Shown: positions 49,582 through 59,072 of the stretch, in pieces
Position numbering within the stretch: position 1 is the stretch's first letter
Layout of the letters: each line of letters begins with the position of its first letter
Assembly: GCA_047125605.1 (NCBI GenBank)
Contig: CP138932.1
Location: forward strand, 310,001 to 374,000
Source: JAKVBK01 sp022447275
GTDB lineage: Bacteria > Pseudomonadota > Alphaproteobacteria > Rhodobacterales > Rhodobacteraceae
Direction: 5' to 3'
DNA: 64,000 nucleotides
Notes under the pieces: model-generated
Told to the model about the DNA's origin: nothing
Database searches by the model: none
Seen by the model: only the letters and a program-made list of their open reading frames with translations
Translations under genes and position numbers: made by a program

Positions 49582-50871
49582 ATGTCGCACACGCCCCGCC
49601 CATTTTCCCGTCATGAATGGCTGATCGCATGGCGGTTCCTGCGGGCACGCCGTGCAGAAGGCGGCGTGTCGGTGATGACCGTTATCAGCCTCGTGGGCAT
49701 CGCCCTTGCTGTCGCTGCCCTGATTATTACGCTGGCCGTCCGCTCGGGCTTTCGGGCCGAGTTCGTGGACGCGATCCTTGGCGCCAATGCTCATGTCACG
49801 GTCTATGCGGCGGCCCGACCGGACGCGAGGGGCCAATTGGTGCGCACCCTGCCGGACTACGCCGCACAGGCCGAACGGATTGCCGAGGTGCCGGGCGTTG
49901 AACGCGTAGCGCCGCTGGTCAAGGGACAGGTCATGGCCAGTTTGCGCGGGCGCAACGGAGGTGTCGAAGTGCACGGCATCGCGCCCGCTGACCTAGCGGC
50001 CATCCCGCGCATCGCAGACCCAATCCTGTCTGAGGGGGATATCAGCGCAGTGGATGGCGAGCGCATCGCGCTGGGCTGGGAAGTGGCGCGCAATCTCGGT
50101 GCCGGGGTCGGTGACAAGGTCAAGCTCATCTCGCCTGATGGGGTGCGGACAGCCTTTGGCACCTCGCCCCGCGTCAAAGCCTATGAGGTGGCCTATATCT
50201 TTCAGTCCGGACGATACCCGGTCGACAGCACGCGTATCTACATGTCCTTTGATGAGGCGCAGGCCTATTTCAACAGGGCCGGCGTCGCCGATGAGCTTGA
50301 AGTCATGGTCAGCAACCCCGAACAGGTGGAGGACATGCTGGCCCCTATGTTCCGCGCTGCGGGCGATGGCTCGATCCTGTGGACGTGGCGAGACGCCCAA
50401 GGCGCGTTCTTGCGGGCGCTGGATGTAGAAGACACGGTGATGTTCGTGTTGATGAGCGTTCTGGTTCTGATCGCGGCGCTCAATATCGTGTCTGGCCTCG
50501 TTATGCTCGTGAAGAACAAGGGCAGGGCGATTGGCATTCTGCGTACGATCGGATTGACGGAGGGGGCTGTGATGCGCGTCTTTTTCCTCTGTGGTGCGAT
50601 GACGGGCCTTGTTGGCACATTGGCTGGCGTTATCCTTGGCTGCCTGTTTGCAATCTATTTCGATCCGATCCTCGCCTTTGTCAATGGCGCATCGGGGGGC
50701 GAAGTCTGGGATGCATCGATCCGGGGTATCTATCGCCTGCCGGCGGATCTGCGGGCGGAAGACGTGGCCAAGGCGGTGGGTCTGGCGCTTGGCCTGTCCT
50801 TTGTGGTCACCTTGCTGCCGGCGCGGCGTGCGGCCCGCATGAACCCTGTGGAGGCGCTGCGCTATGAGTGA
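49582..50871 (+). CDS. lolC: Lipoprotein-releasing ABC permease (LolC/LolE type)
   Basis: 429 residues from the ATG at 49582, preceded by AGAGG; the frame is open upstream without similarity. It has the FtsX/MacB layout: an N-terminal membrane helix (VSVMTVISLVGIALAVAALIITLAV), a large periplasmic MacB_PCD domain (about 50-260), then three more helices (VMFVLMSVLVLIAALNIVSG, the VFFLCGAMTGLVGTLAGVIL region, and VGLALGLSFVVTLLPARRAA) and the closing RMNPVEALRYE. This is a LolC/E family member. Only one such permease precedes lolD, so it probably forms a homodimer with LolD to release lipoproteins to LolA. Its last eight bases overlap lolD. Confidence 0.93.
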   Translation: MSHTPRPFSRHEWLIAWRFLRARRAEGGVSVMTVISLVGIALAVAALIITLAVRSGFRAEFVDAILGANAHVTVYAAARPDARGQLVRTLPDYAAQAERIAEVPGVERVAPLVKGQVMASLRGRNGGVEVHGIAPADLAAIPRIADPILSEGDISAVDGERIALGWEVARNLGAGVGDKVKLISPDGVRTAFGTSPRVKAYEVAYIFQSGRYPVDSTRIYMSFDEAQAYFNRAGVADELEVMVSNPEQVEDMLAPMFRAAGDGSILWTWRDAQGAFLRALDVEDTVMFVLMSVLVLIAALNIVSGLVMLVKNKGRAIGILRTIGLTEGAVMRVFFLCGAMTGLVGTLAGVILGCLFAIYFDPILAFVNGASGGEVWDASIRGIYRLPADLRAEDVAKAVGLALGLSFVVTLLPARRAARMNPVEALRYE

Positions 50872-51529
50872 GCCGACCCTTGCCCTGCGGGGACTTGAGA
50901 AAACCTATGGCGGGCGCTTGCCCGTGCTGCGCGGGGTTGATCTGACGATCGAGCCCGGCGAAACCGTTGCCCTTGTCGCGCCCTCCGGGGCGGGGAAATC
51001 CACGCTGCTGCACATTGCCGGGCTGCTCGATAGACCAGATGCGGGCTCGGTGTCTCTGGCGGGGCGGGATACGGGGAAGCTATCGGACGGTGCGCGGACT
51101 GAACTGCGCCGGGATACGGTCGGCTTTGTCTACCAGTTTCATCATCTTCTGCCTGAGTTCACGGCCCATGAAAACGTAATGCTGCCCCAGCAGGCTTCGG
51201 GCGTGGCCCAAGGCAAAGCCCGCGCCCGCGCGCAGGAATTGCTGGATGCGGTTGGGCTTTCTGAGCGCGGGGCACATCGCCCGTCCCAGATGTCTGGCGG
51301 GGAGCAACAGCGCGTGGCCCTGTGCCGCGCTTTGGCCAACAGGCCCAGACTGCTGCTTGCCGATGAGCCGACGGGCAATTTGGATGCGCAAACGTCCGAT
51401 ACCGTCTTCGCCCTGCTGCTGGAACTTGTGCGGGCCGAGGGCCTGTGCGCATTGATCGCCACCCATGACATGGCCTTGGCAGGCCGGATGGACCGGATCG
51501 TGCGTCTTGAAGGCGGTGTGTTGACCTGA
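50864..51529 (+). CDS. lolD: Lipoprotein-releasing ABC transporter ATPase
   Basis: 221 residues. The ATPase core is complete: Walker A PSGAGKST (40-47), the Q-loop region TVGFVYQFHHLLPEFTAHEN (typical for LolD/MacB), the ABC signature QMSGGEQQRVALCRAL, Walker B LLLADEPTGNLD and the switch His in LIATHDMAL. Together with the permease it drives lipoprotein release from the inner membrane. It begins inside the permease gene (8-base overlap). It ends eight bases before a converging gene. Confidence 0.95.
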   Translation: MSEPTLALRGLEKTYGGRLPVLRGVDLTIEPGETVALVAPSGAGKSTLLHIAGLLDRPDAGSVSLAGRDTGKLSDGARTELRRDTVGFVYQFHHLLPEFTAHENVMLPQQASGVAQGKARARAQELLDAVGLSERGAHRPSQMSGGEQQRVALCRALANRPRLLLADEPTGNLDAQTSDTVFALLLELVRAEGLCALIATHDMALAGRMDRIVRLEGGVLT

Positions 51530-51536
51530 AGTCCGC

Positions 51537-51971
51537 TCAGCCGCGCTGGGTGAGATAAACCCCCAGCGCCATGCAGGCCAAGCCCGCAACGCGGGTGGCC
51601 TCGAGCGGCTGGATGGGGGCTCCAAAAAGCCCAAACCTGTCAATCAGGGCCGCTGACGCCACCTGGCCGATAAGTACAAAGAAGATCGCGTTTCCGATCC
51701 CGAAGCGGGGCGCAATAAAGGTGATCGACAACACGTAGAAGGCCACAAGCAGCCCGGCGAGGAACAGGTGTTTCGGGGCTGTGGATAGGGCCTGCCAGCC
51801 CCGAAATCCTGTCATGACGCTGACCAGAAGCGCCGCACAAAGGGCCACCAGAAACAGCACGCAGGCTGCAGTGGCCGGGGCACCGATATGGCGGCCAAGG
51901 GCTGCGTTCAACGCCGCGAGAACCGGAATGCCGAGACCGGCTGCAAACATCGTTACTGCGTAGTGGGACAT
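51537..51971 (-). CDS. Small DMT-type inner-membrane protein (YdcZ/DUF606-like)
   Basis: 144 residues with about five membrane segments. The pattern (YAVTMFAAGLGIPVLAALNA ALGRHIG with GIPVLAALNA as the first helix motif, GAPATAACVLFLVALCAALL, GNAIFFVLIGQVASAALIDRFG and a closing RVAGLACMALGVYL) is that of the DMT family members in the YdcZ/DUF606 group. They resemble half of a ten-helix EamA transporter and may work as dimers. The substrate is unknown. It converges on lolD. Confidence 0.82.
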   Translation of the reverse strand: MSHYAVTMFAAGLGIPVLAALNAALGRHIGAPATAACVLFLVALCAALLVSVMTGFRGWQALSTAPKHLFLAGLLVAFYVLSITFIAPRFGIGNAIFFVLIGQVASAALIDRFGLFGAPIQPLEATRVAGLACMALGVYLTQRG

Positions 51972-52051
51972 TTCTTACCTCGCCTGTATCACCCCGGTTG
52001 CCACCTTCGATAGTGGCGGGCGCGCAGCGCAGGCGCAAGCAACCCCATTGC

Positions 52052-53263
52052 CTAGCCGGGGGCCAAAATATCGGCACTACGCGCCAGCACCTTCAGACCG
52101 GTCACGAGATCTGCTTCGTGGGTATCTTCCTCAAATGCGTGGGAAATCCCGTTGATAGACGGCACGAACAACATGCCGACCGGCATCAGGTCTGCCAGGT
52201 TTGAGGCGTCATGCAGCGCGCCCGAGGGCATCTCGCGCCAACTGCCTGGCGCCATTTCTTGGGCGGCTTGTGCGCAGGCGCTCTGGATGCCTTCATCGAG
52301 GGGAACGGGCACCAGATCATGGCGCAATCGATCGACATGGACCGCGCAGCCGGTCTGTGCGGCGGCCTCCTGAAGGGCGTTGGTGATGACAGTTTCCATC
52401 CGGTCGAGCCGATCTGCGCTGGCGTCACGCCATTGGATCGTGCACACCGCCCGCCCGGGAACGATCGAAGACGCATTGGGCTCAAGCCGCAGATGGCCAA
52501 TCGTCCAAACGCTTTTCGGGGTGACAATATTTGCCATGCCCGTCTCTAGGGCAGTCGCCAGCCGGGTGACGGCCGTGAAGGCATCCTTGCGCTGCGCCAT
52601 TGGCGTTGTGCCCGCGTGGTTTTGCTGGCCCGTGATCGTGACCTGCAACTGGCGCAGCCCGACAATGCCCGTCACGACCCCTATGGCTTCGCCCGCCTGA
52701 TCCAAAACGGGCCCCTGTTCGATGTGCATTTCCAGAAATCCAGTGAACCGGTCATGGGGGAGAAAATCGCCCGCGCGCGCGCCGAGGCTGGCGCGGGCTT
52801 CGGCAAAGCTTTCACCATCGGTCGCCACCAGCTTGTCTGCCTCTGCAAGGGGCAGTTTGCCCGACCAGACCGAACTGCCCGTCAGCGCGCCGAACCGGCC
52901 TTCCTCATCCTGAAAATTCACGACCGACAGGGCCGGCCCCCCGGCGACTTTGCTGGCACGGGCGATTTCCAGCGCCGCAATCACGCCAAGTGCCCCATCG
53001 AGCCAGCCACCTTCGGGCTGGCTGTCGGAATGCGAGCCCAGCAACAGCGACGGGCCACCGCCAGCAAGGCCAAAAAGGTTTCCTGCGGGGTCAAAATGGG
53101 TCTGCAGCCCGGCCTCTTGCATCTGCTGGGCGATCCAATCGCGGGCTGCAATGTCTTCTGGCGTGAAGGCTCTGCGCTTCACGCCGGGCCCGCATGCACC
53201 AAACTGGCGCAGGCTATGGAGATCAGAGAGAAAGCGGGCGGGATCGACGGAAAATCTGTGCAT
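52052..53263 (-). CDS. M20-family amidohydrolase (allantoate amidohydrolase/N-carbamoylase type)
   Basis: 403 residues of the hydantoinase/carbamoylase branch of the M20 peptidases. Metal ligands are in the usual order: SLLLGSHSDSQP (His/Asp), GGWLDGALGVIAAL (bridging Asp), NFQDEEGRFG (Glu-Glu), FLEMHIEQGP (His), and ISHAFEEDT near the C-terminus (last His). The dimerisation insert has TGQQNHAGTTPM, the family's substrate-binding phrase. It hydrolyses an N-carbamoyl or ureido compound such as allantoate, N-carbamoyl-amino acid or ureidoglycolate; which one cannot be told. It is in the same direction as the neighbouring methyltransferase gene. Confidence 0.9.
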   Translation of the reverse strand: MHRFSVDPARFLSDLHSLRQFGACGPGVKRRAFTPEDIAARDWIAQQMQEAGLQTHFDPAGNLFGLAGGGPSLLLGSHSDSQPEGGWLDGALGVIAALEIARASKVAGGPALSVVNFQDEEGRFGALTGSSVWSGKLPLAEADKLVATDGESFAEARASLGARAGDFLPHDRFTGFLEMHIEQGPVLDQAGEAIGVVTGIVGLRQLQVTITGQQNHAGTTPMAQRKDAFTAVTRLATALETGMANIVTPKSVWTIGHLRLEPNASSIVPGRAVCTIQWRDASADRLDRMETVITNALQEAAAQTGCAVHVDRLRHDLVPVPLDEGIQSACAQAAQEMAPGSWREMPSGALHDASNLADLMPVGMLFVPSINGISHAFEEDTHEADLVTGLKVLARSADILAPG

Positions 53264-53320
53264 GGATCAGCCATAGCCGCCCGGGCGCAAAACGCCAAGA
53301 GCCTCGCGGAGCCCGACGTT

Positions 53321-53944
53321 TCAAACCACCTCGTACACGTGAATGCGGTTCAGGATTTCAGGCTCGCCATAGGGCATGGATTGAAACGAGTCTGTCGAGA
53401 AGATGTGGCGCCATTGGCCCGTGCGCGTCAGCCGTTCCAGCGTCTGTAGGTACGCGGGCAACTGGCCCCTATCGGATCGCAGGGAAAATACGATGGGTGC
53501 GCCGGGCCGCGTAATACGCACCAACTCATCGAGGCTTTCGGGGGGCGCGTGTCCGGGCGTGATCGTGCCTGCGCTGATCACCGCGCCGAAATGGTTGTCC
53601 GCAAAGGGCAGCTGTGGCCCCAAGGCCTGTTGCTGCAAGTGCTCATAGATGCCCTTGCGCCGGGCGATCTCCAGCATGCCTTCGGACAGATCGATCCCGA
53701 TAAAGCCCGTGTAACCCAACTGCGCCAAGGCCTCTGTCTGAATGCCGCCGCCACAGCCCGCATCAAGAATCGGAGTGGTCTCGGGGGGCACAAAATGGGT
53801 GAATGTCGCCGCAATGATTGCGGGTATGCGGTAGCCCATCGCGCAGAGATCGGCCTCGTAGGTCTCGGCCCATGCGTCATAGGCGCGACGGGACTCGTCC
53901 GCGCTCTGGGCCTTGTAGACACGTTCGACCGGCCTGTCCTGCAT
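53321..53944 (-). CDS. Class I SAM-dependent methyltransferase
   Basis: 207 residues from the ATG at 53944, after AAAGGGGAG; an upstream ATG (53980) is possible. The Rossmann methyltransferase motifs are visible: motif I ILDAGCGGGIQTEAL (G-x-G-x-G), then GIDLSEGMLEIARRKG, FADNHFGAVISAGTITPGH and LDELVRITRPGAPIVFSL. The substrate is unknown; such a small enzyme with an N-terminal YDAWAETYEAD cap is common. It lies directly upstream of the amidohydrolase gene, same direction, with a 57-base gap. Confidence 0.86.
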   Translation of the reverse strand: MQDRPVERVYKAQSADESRRAYDAWAETYEADLCAMGYRIPAIIAATFTHFVPPETTPILDAGCGGGIQTEALAQLGYTGFIGIDLSEGMLEIARRKGIYEHLQQQALGPQLPFADNHFGAVISAGTITPGHAPPESLDELVRITRPGAPIVFSLRSDRGQLPAYLQTLERLTRTGQWRHIFSTDSFQSMPYGEPEILNRIHVYEVV

Positions 53945-54043
53945 TGCTCCCCTTTCAAAACCTCCCTGCCTACAGAGCATGGAGCACGCCCTGCAGGGCG
54001 CACAAGCATTCGGTGATCCATACTGCGCGGCCCTATGGCCGGT

Positions 54044-55402
54044 TCAGCTGTAGCGCACCCCTTGGCGCGCCAGTTCCGTTTGCAGCGCCGCGATGTCGAT
54101 GGCATCCAGCTCCGCGTTCGAGCGGACCGCCTGGGCCGCAGCCACGCCGGCGCCCTGTCCGGTGACAGCGCAGCAGGCCATGTTGCGGGTGGCTGCATGG
54201 GCGACGCGATCCCCCCCTGTTGCCCGCCCGGCCACCAAGAGCCCCTTGACCGACTGGGGCAGCATGGAGCGATAGGGGATGTGCATATAGCGTCCGGTGG
54301 TGGGCAGGATCAGGATGCCGTAACCGTCGATGAATTCCGGGTAGATGCCGACACTGTCTTCAAATCGGGCCTCATGGCGCACGTCATCTTCTGTCATGTT
54401 GTAGATGGCATCGATCTTGCGGGTATCCCGCACCCCCAATGTCATCCCGAAATTGCGCAGCCGCACACCTTCGCAGCCGGGCGCAAAGCGGCGCAGGGCC
54501 TCAATCGCCAGCATCGCTTGCTTGCGGCCTTCGATCTCGAAATGGGTGAGGTCTGCTGGGTCGGTTCCGTCACAGTTTCCAAGGTGGACGAGGTTCATAT
54601 ACGTCATCTCGCCACTGTCATGCACCGCGCCCCAAGTGCCAGCGATGGTGGTCAGATCAGCTGGGATCACGCCCGCTTTTCGGGCCGTCTCGAAGGGCTT
54701 TTTCAGGAAGGGCGAGAACATGGCATCTTCCTTGCCATCGGTTTCCACAGTCCATTCGCCGCTTGACCAGTCTGCGTAGGTTTGCGGATTTTCTTTGACG
54801 TCTTCCATGAAGCGGGTTTTGTCGACGCCTGCGAGATGGAACATGACGCTGGCCGCTTGCAATTCCTCGCGGGGCGGGTGGTGCACTGGGGCGCCCGCGC
54901 GATGGGCAACATCCGCATCCCCGGTGGCATCAATGACGACGCGGGCCAGCAGCGCTTCGCGCCCGGCCTTTGACTCGGTGATGATGCCCGTGATGCGGTC
55001 ACCCTCAAGGATCGGGGCAACGAACATGCGATGCAGCATTGGGGTTATGTCGGCCTCCTCTACAAGCCTGTCTGCGACGAGCTTGAAGCCCTCGCTGTCC
55101 AGTTCGTAGCTGAGCGACTGGCTTTCAGGCACCGCTGCGCCCATGGCTTTTGCACGTTCCTCGAACTCCCAGCCGATGCCGCCTGCTTCAACGGTTTTTT
55201 CATGGCGGTACCATGCAAAGCCTTCCACGCCGACGGTGGTGATATTGCCGCCAAAGCAGCCAAACCGCTCAACAAGTGTGACCTGCACCCCGGCGCGCGC
55301 TGCAGCGAGGGCGGCGGCGAGCCCGCCCGGGCCAGAGCCCACAACCAACACATCCGTCTTATGGATCACGTCGATCTGGCGTGATGGTTCCGTTATCTGC
55401 AT
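54044..55402 (-). CDS. FAD-dependent oxidoreductase (FAD_oxidored family)
   Basis: 452 residues from the ATG giving MQITEPSRQIDVIHKTDVLV, preceded by GAGGGA; the frame is open upstream without similarity. The FAD-binding Rossmann loop is VLVVGSGPGGLAAALAAARAG (G-x-G-x-x-G at about 21-26). Landmarks of the PF12831 group follow: ERFGCFGGNITTVGVEGFAW, VVIDATGDADVAHRAGAPVH, and a late GLLVAGRATGGDRVAHAATR. No signal peptide. The substrate is unknown; relatives oxidise small hydroxy or amino compounds. It is divergent from an imine/3-hydroxyacid-dehydrogenase-like gene; together they could act on one catabolic substrate. Confidence 0.87.
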   Translation of the reverse strand: MQITEPSRQIDVIHKTDVLVVGSGPGGLAAALAAARAGVQVTLVERFGCFGGNITTVGVEGFAWYRHEKTVEAGGIGWEFEERAKAMGAAVPESQSLSYELDSEGFKLVADRLVEEADITPMLHRMFVAPILEGDRITGIITESKAGREALLARVVIDATGDADVAHRAGAPVHHPPREELQAASVMFHLAGVDKTRFMEDVKENPQTYADWSSGEWTVETDGKEDAMFSPFLKKPFETARKAGVIPADLTTIAGTWGAVHDSGEMTYMNLVHLGNCDGTDPADLTHFEIEGRKQAMLAIEALRRFAPGCEGVRLRNFGMTLGVRDTRKIDAIYNMTEDDVRHEARFEDSVGIYPEFIDGYGILILPTTGRYMHIPYRSMLPQSVKGLLVAGRATGGDRVAHAATRNMACCAVTGQGAGVAAAQAVRSNAELDAIDIAALQTELARQGVRYS

Positions 55403-55637
55403 CTGGGGGGTCCCTCTTATGCGCAGGCGCTGTTTCCCTGCTATCCAGAGCAGCCCCGTAGCGCAGAAGCAACGGGTAAATTCAGCCCGATTGACACAGG
55501 CAGCCATTCGCCAAGGCAGGGCCGGGGTATTGGCTATGTGGTGCGGGCAGAAAGCGTTTCTGATTGCGGCCCGGCTGTGCCACGCTTCTGGAAAGGGCAG
55601 CGCAGATGCGGCCAGAGAGTCAGAAGGAATTGGAAAA

Positions 55638-56591
55638 ATGAAAGTTGGATTCATTGGCCTTGGCAATGTGGGCGGTAAGTTGTCCGGCTCTTTGCTGCGC
55701 AATGGGGTTGATCTTACGGTTTGTGATCTGAACCCGGCTCGGGTGGATGACTTTGTGGCGCGCGGTGCGCAGGGCGCTGCGACCACATTGGATGTGATGC
55801 GCACATGCGATGCGGTGATCACCTGCCTGCCGTCCCCTGCAGCATCTGCCGCTGTGATGGCAGAAATGCTGCCCGCTGTGGCGCCGGGTAAAATCTGGAT
55901 GGAGATGTCGACGACGGATGCAGCCGAAGTGAACCGGTTGGGGGCACAGGTCAGGGCGCAGGGTGGCGCGGCGGCGGATTGCCCGGTTTCGGGGGGCTGC
56001 CATCGGGCTGAAACAGGAAATATCTCGATCTTTGCGGGCTGTGACCGGGACACCTTCGAGCGGATCGCTCCGCTGCTCAAAAAGATGGGGCGCCGTATCT
56101 TGCATACGGGCGAACTTGGGAGCGCCTCGATCCTGAAAGTTGTGACAAACTATCTGGCGACTGCCAACTTGGTGACGTGCTGCGAGGCCCTCGTGACTGC
56201 TAAGGCGGCGGGTATGGATTTGAACACGGCCTATGAGGCCATCAAAATCTCGTCGGGGACATCCTTCGTGCATGAGACAGAAAGCCAGGTCATTCTGAAT
56301 GGCTCGCGCGATATCTCTTTCACGATGGACCTTGTGAAAAAGGACGTTGGACTGTTCCAGGATGTGGCCGAACGCAACGGGGTTTCGCTGGAAATTGCGC
56401 CGATGCTGATTGAGATTTTCAACGATGGGATCGCGCGCTTTGGGGAGCGGGAGCTTTCTCCAAACATTATCAAGCGGCTGGAGGAGGCCACCGGGATTGA
56501 GATCCGTGCACCCGGATTTCCTGCCGAAATGCGGGACGACGAACCCGAAGTGCCCGGCTATGAGGTGGTCCCGCAGGGCGCGACGCCCTGA
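55638..56591 (+). CDS. NAD(P)-dependent 3-hydroxyisobutyrate dehydrogenase-family oxidoreductase
   Basis: 317 residues from the ATG giving MKVGFIGLGNVGGKLSGSLL, preceded by AAGGAA. The N-terminal Rossmann loop GFIGLGNVGG (4-13) is followed by VCDLNPAR, CDAVITCLPSP, the substrate phrase ADCPVSGGCHRAETGNISIF and the catalytic-Lys segment GSASILKVVTNYLATANL. A C-terminal extension with EIRAPGFPAEMRDDEPEVPG exceeds the usual 290-300 residues slightly. Members reduce or oxidise beta-hydroxy acids (3-hydroxyisobutyrate, tartronate semialdehyde). It is divergent from the FAD oxidoreductase gene with a 235-base shared region. Confidence 0.9.
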   Translation: MKVGFIGLGNVGGKLSGSLLRNGVDLTVCDLNPARVDDFVARGAQGAATTLDVMRTCDAVITCLPSPAASAAVMAEMLPAVAPGKIWMEMSTTDAAEVNRLGAQVRAQGGAAADCPVSGGCHRAETGNISIFAGCDRDTFERIAPLLKKMGRRILHTGELGSASILKVVTNYLATANLVTCCEALVTAKAAGMDLNTAYEAIKISSGTSFVHETESQVILNGSRDISFTMDLVKKDVGLFQDVAERNGVSLEIAPMLIEIFNDGIARFGERELSPNIIKRLEEATGIEIRAPGFPAEMRDDEPEVPGYEVVPQGATP

Positions 56592-56650
56592 TCAGCTGTC
56601 ATTGGGATGGTTCTGTCTGCATATCAAATCGAATTCGGACAGCTTCCTGA

Positions 56651-56668
56651 TTGCGACTTATGTCGCAA
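56651..56668. terminator. Inverted repeat at the 3' end of the hybrid kinase gene
   Basis: TTGCGAC (56651-56657), TTAT, GTCGCAA (56662-56668): a perfect 7-bp stem containing the kinase stop codon, between this gene and the converging dehydrogenase gene. No T-tract follows, so it is only a possible bidirectional terminator. Confidence 0.35.
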
Positions 56669-59009
56669 ATGCCGAGCGCGCTGCGTTCTGCGGCGTATGT
56701 TTGCTTGGCAGTTGAGAAGCGGCCTTCCCGGCGTTTAGTTTCCTGACAAGCCGCTCTTTACGCATTGGCTTGGTCAGAAAATCCGTCATCCCCGCAGCCA
56801 AACAAGTCTCTCTGTCCGTTTCCATTGCATTTGCCGTCAGCGCTATAATTGGGCACGGTGCTAAGCTGTTTTGCACTTCCCATTTGCGGATGCATTGGGT
56901 GGCTTCCAACCCATCCATGATGGGCATTGAAACGTCCATCAGCACCAAATCTGGAACACGCGCCTGATAGGCTGAAAGCGCTCTTTCTCCATTTTCAACG
57001 AAGCGCATTGTGCACCCGCTCTTTGCCAAAAACTTTTTGATAACGAGTTGGTTTACCCGATTGTCCTCGGCAACAAGAATATTGAGGCCGTTGAGCATCG
57101 GCTCTGAGGGATCATCTAAGGCCACTGAGAGAGGGGGATTGTTTGCCTGCGTTTCCCCGCGGATGTCCAATGCGGACACGAGCGTTTTTTTCAGAGCATC
57201 GGTCCGTGCTGGCTTGAACAGCACCTTTGCAAAGCCCTGCTGTAGAAAATGTTCGATGCCTATATTCTTGTAAGCGGCTGTATGAAGAATGACGGGGGGT
57301 ACCTGGCCATTGGTGCGTGCGCTATATGCCCTTATGAGCGCTTCGCCAGACATGTCGGGCATCAAATTGTCAAAGATCGCTATGTCGATATCTGGGTCTT
57401 GCTTGAGGTAGTTCAGAAAGGCTGCCCCACCATCGAGGCAGGTCACATGCATGCCCAAAGCTTCCAAGCGACGTTTCAGGATGTCACGATTGATTTCCAG
57501 ATCGTCTACACAGACAATTTTGCACCCCACAAGCGCGGAAAGACCGAGTTTCGCGGCCTTGTTTGGGGCGATGTCTTGGGGTGTGTCCGCGACGGGCAAA
57601 GTCAGTTTGCACACAAAGCTCGAACCAACCCCCAACCTGGAACGCACGTCAATCGAGCCGCCCATTAGGTCAACGATCCTTTGGGTTATTGCCAATCCCA
57701 GCCCAGTGCCCTCGCAGCTGTGTGACAGCTGTTCACCAACCTGCTCGAAATCCAAAAATATGGCTTCAAGCCTATCGTCAGGTATGCCAACACCGGTATC
57801 CACAACAGTTATTTCGACACTCTGCTGTGTTTTCGCATCATACTTCAGCCGTATCTCTACATGACCGCTGTGGGTAAATTTGACGGCGTTACCCGCAAGA
57901 TTTAGCAAAACTTGCCGTATGCGTCCCGCATCACCTGTAAACCAACAAGGAAAGTCGGAGGGGATATCAATGCAAATTTCAATGCCCTTGTCGGCAGCCT
58001 TTGTTTGCAAGAGCGAAGATACCTCGTGGACAATGGTGCGCAGCGAGAAAACGTCTTCATAGAGTACGATTTTTTCCGCCTCGATTTTGGAGAAATCCAG
58101 AATGTCGTTGATGATGGTTAGCAGCGCTTCAGACGAGTTGACGATTGTGTTTGAGAAGATGCGCTGTTCTGAAGATAGCTTTGTCTCTTTGAGCAATTCC
58201 GTCATCCCCATGATGCCATTGAGGGGCGTGCGAATTTCATGGCTCATATTCGCTAGGAACGCTGATTTTGCGTCGTTTGCCTTGCGAGCTTCCTCGGCTG
58301 CGACACGCAGGGATGCTTCCAATACGCTGCGGTCGGCTCGACTTTTCTCCGTTTGCAGAAACACCACCACAGCCGCAACAAGGGAGGTGGCTGTCACAAA
58401 ACTGATCACCAGCCATGTTATGGCCTTTGTGCGTTCAAGTTCCGCCAGCCTGACTTCTAGCAGTGCCTCCTCGGTCTCATACATCTCGGCCATAATGCCG
58501 CGAATGGCGTCCATGGAAAGTTTGCCTTGATCGGTCTTTACCAAAGACAGCGCGTCAGCTTGTCTGCCTGCATCATAGAGTGAAATCGTTTCTGCCAACT
58601 CATCCAGTTTTTCGACAATATGGACTTCGAGTGCGTCGATCCGTGCCTGTTGAAAGGGGTCATTGGCTGTCAGATCACGCAGTTGGCTCTTCACACTTTG
58701 ATAGCTTTCAACCGCGGCATTATACGGTTTGAGATAGGAGGCGTTCCCGGTCAGCAGATAGCCGCGTTGCCCAGTCTCCGCATCCTGCAACACCGATAGC
58801 ATGCGGGACAGATTATCTTGAACGTCATGGGTGTGGCTGACCCATTTTGCAGCCGTATTGAATTGAACTGTGGTCAGAGATGTCATTGCCAGCAACACGA
58901 TCAGCACGAGTGCTAGTATCCCAAGGCTACGTTTGTCGCCTTGTGCGGCATTCTCGCGTGCGGTTTGCCCACCTCCCGCATGACGCCCTTGGCCGTAGTT
59001 TTCCGTCAT
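56658..59009 (-). CDS. Hybrid sensor histidine kinase with two receiver domains
   Basis: 783 residues. A first membrane helix (about 29-48) and a CHASE3-like sensor (about 52-195, HDVQDNLSRMLSVLQDAETG then QRGYLLTGNA) are followed by a second helix (199-219). The HisKA domain has FLANMSHEIRTPLNGIMG with His257. The ATPase domain has NLAGNAVKFTHSG, TVVDTGVGIP and GTGLGLAITQRI. A first receiver (about 496-615, IAIFDNLMPDMSG with Asp547) and a second (about 642-760, LVLMDVSMPIMDG with Asp692) follow. No HPt or output domain is attached, so phosphate must pass to a separate protein. The gene is visibly lower in G+C than most of the window. The two receivers and sensor suggest control of a regulator not found here. 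Confidence 0.93.
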   Translation of the reverse strand: MTENYGQGRHAGGGQTARENAAQGDKRSLGILALVLIVLLAMTSLTTVQFNTAAKWVSHTHDVQDNLSRMLSVLQDAETGQRGYLLTGNASYLKPYNAAVESYQSVKSQLRDLTANDPFQQARIDALEVHIVEKLDELAETISLYDAGRQADALSLVKTDQGKLSMDAIRGIMAEMYETEEALLEVRLAELERTKAITWLVISFVTATSLVAAVVVFLQTEKSRADRSVLEASLRVAAEEARKANDAKSAFLANMSHEIRTPLNGIMGMTELLKETKLSSEQRIFSNTIVNSSEALLTIINDILDFSKIEAEKIVLYEDVFSLRTIVHEVSSLLQTKAADKGIEICIDIPSDFPCWFTGDAGRIRQVLLNLAGNAVKFTHSGHVEIRLKYDAKTQQSVEITVVDTGVGIPDDRLEAIFLDFEQVGEQLSHSCEGTGLGLAITQRIVDLMGGSIDVRSRLGVGSSFVCKLTLPVADTPQDIAPNKAAKLGLSALVGCKIVCVDDLEINRDILKRRLEALGMHVTCLDGGAAFLNYLKQDPDIDIAIFDNLMPDMSGEALIRAYSARTNGQVPPVILHTAAYKNIGIEHFLQQGFAKVLFKPARTDALKKTLVSALDIRGETQANNPPLSVALDDPSEPMLNGLNILVAEDNRVNQLVIKKFLAKSGCTMRFVENGERALSAYQARVPDLVLMDVSMPIMDGLEATQCIRKWEVQNSLAPCPIIALTANAMETDRETCLAAGMTDFLTKPMRKERLVRKLNAGKAASQLPSKHTPQNAARSAFAT

Positions 59010-59072
59010 TTTGACCTTCTCAAAGACTCGAATCCGGCGTTGCGATGGGGCGCTCCGGGCCTATCTGTTAGA

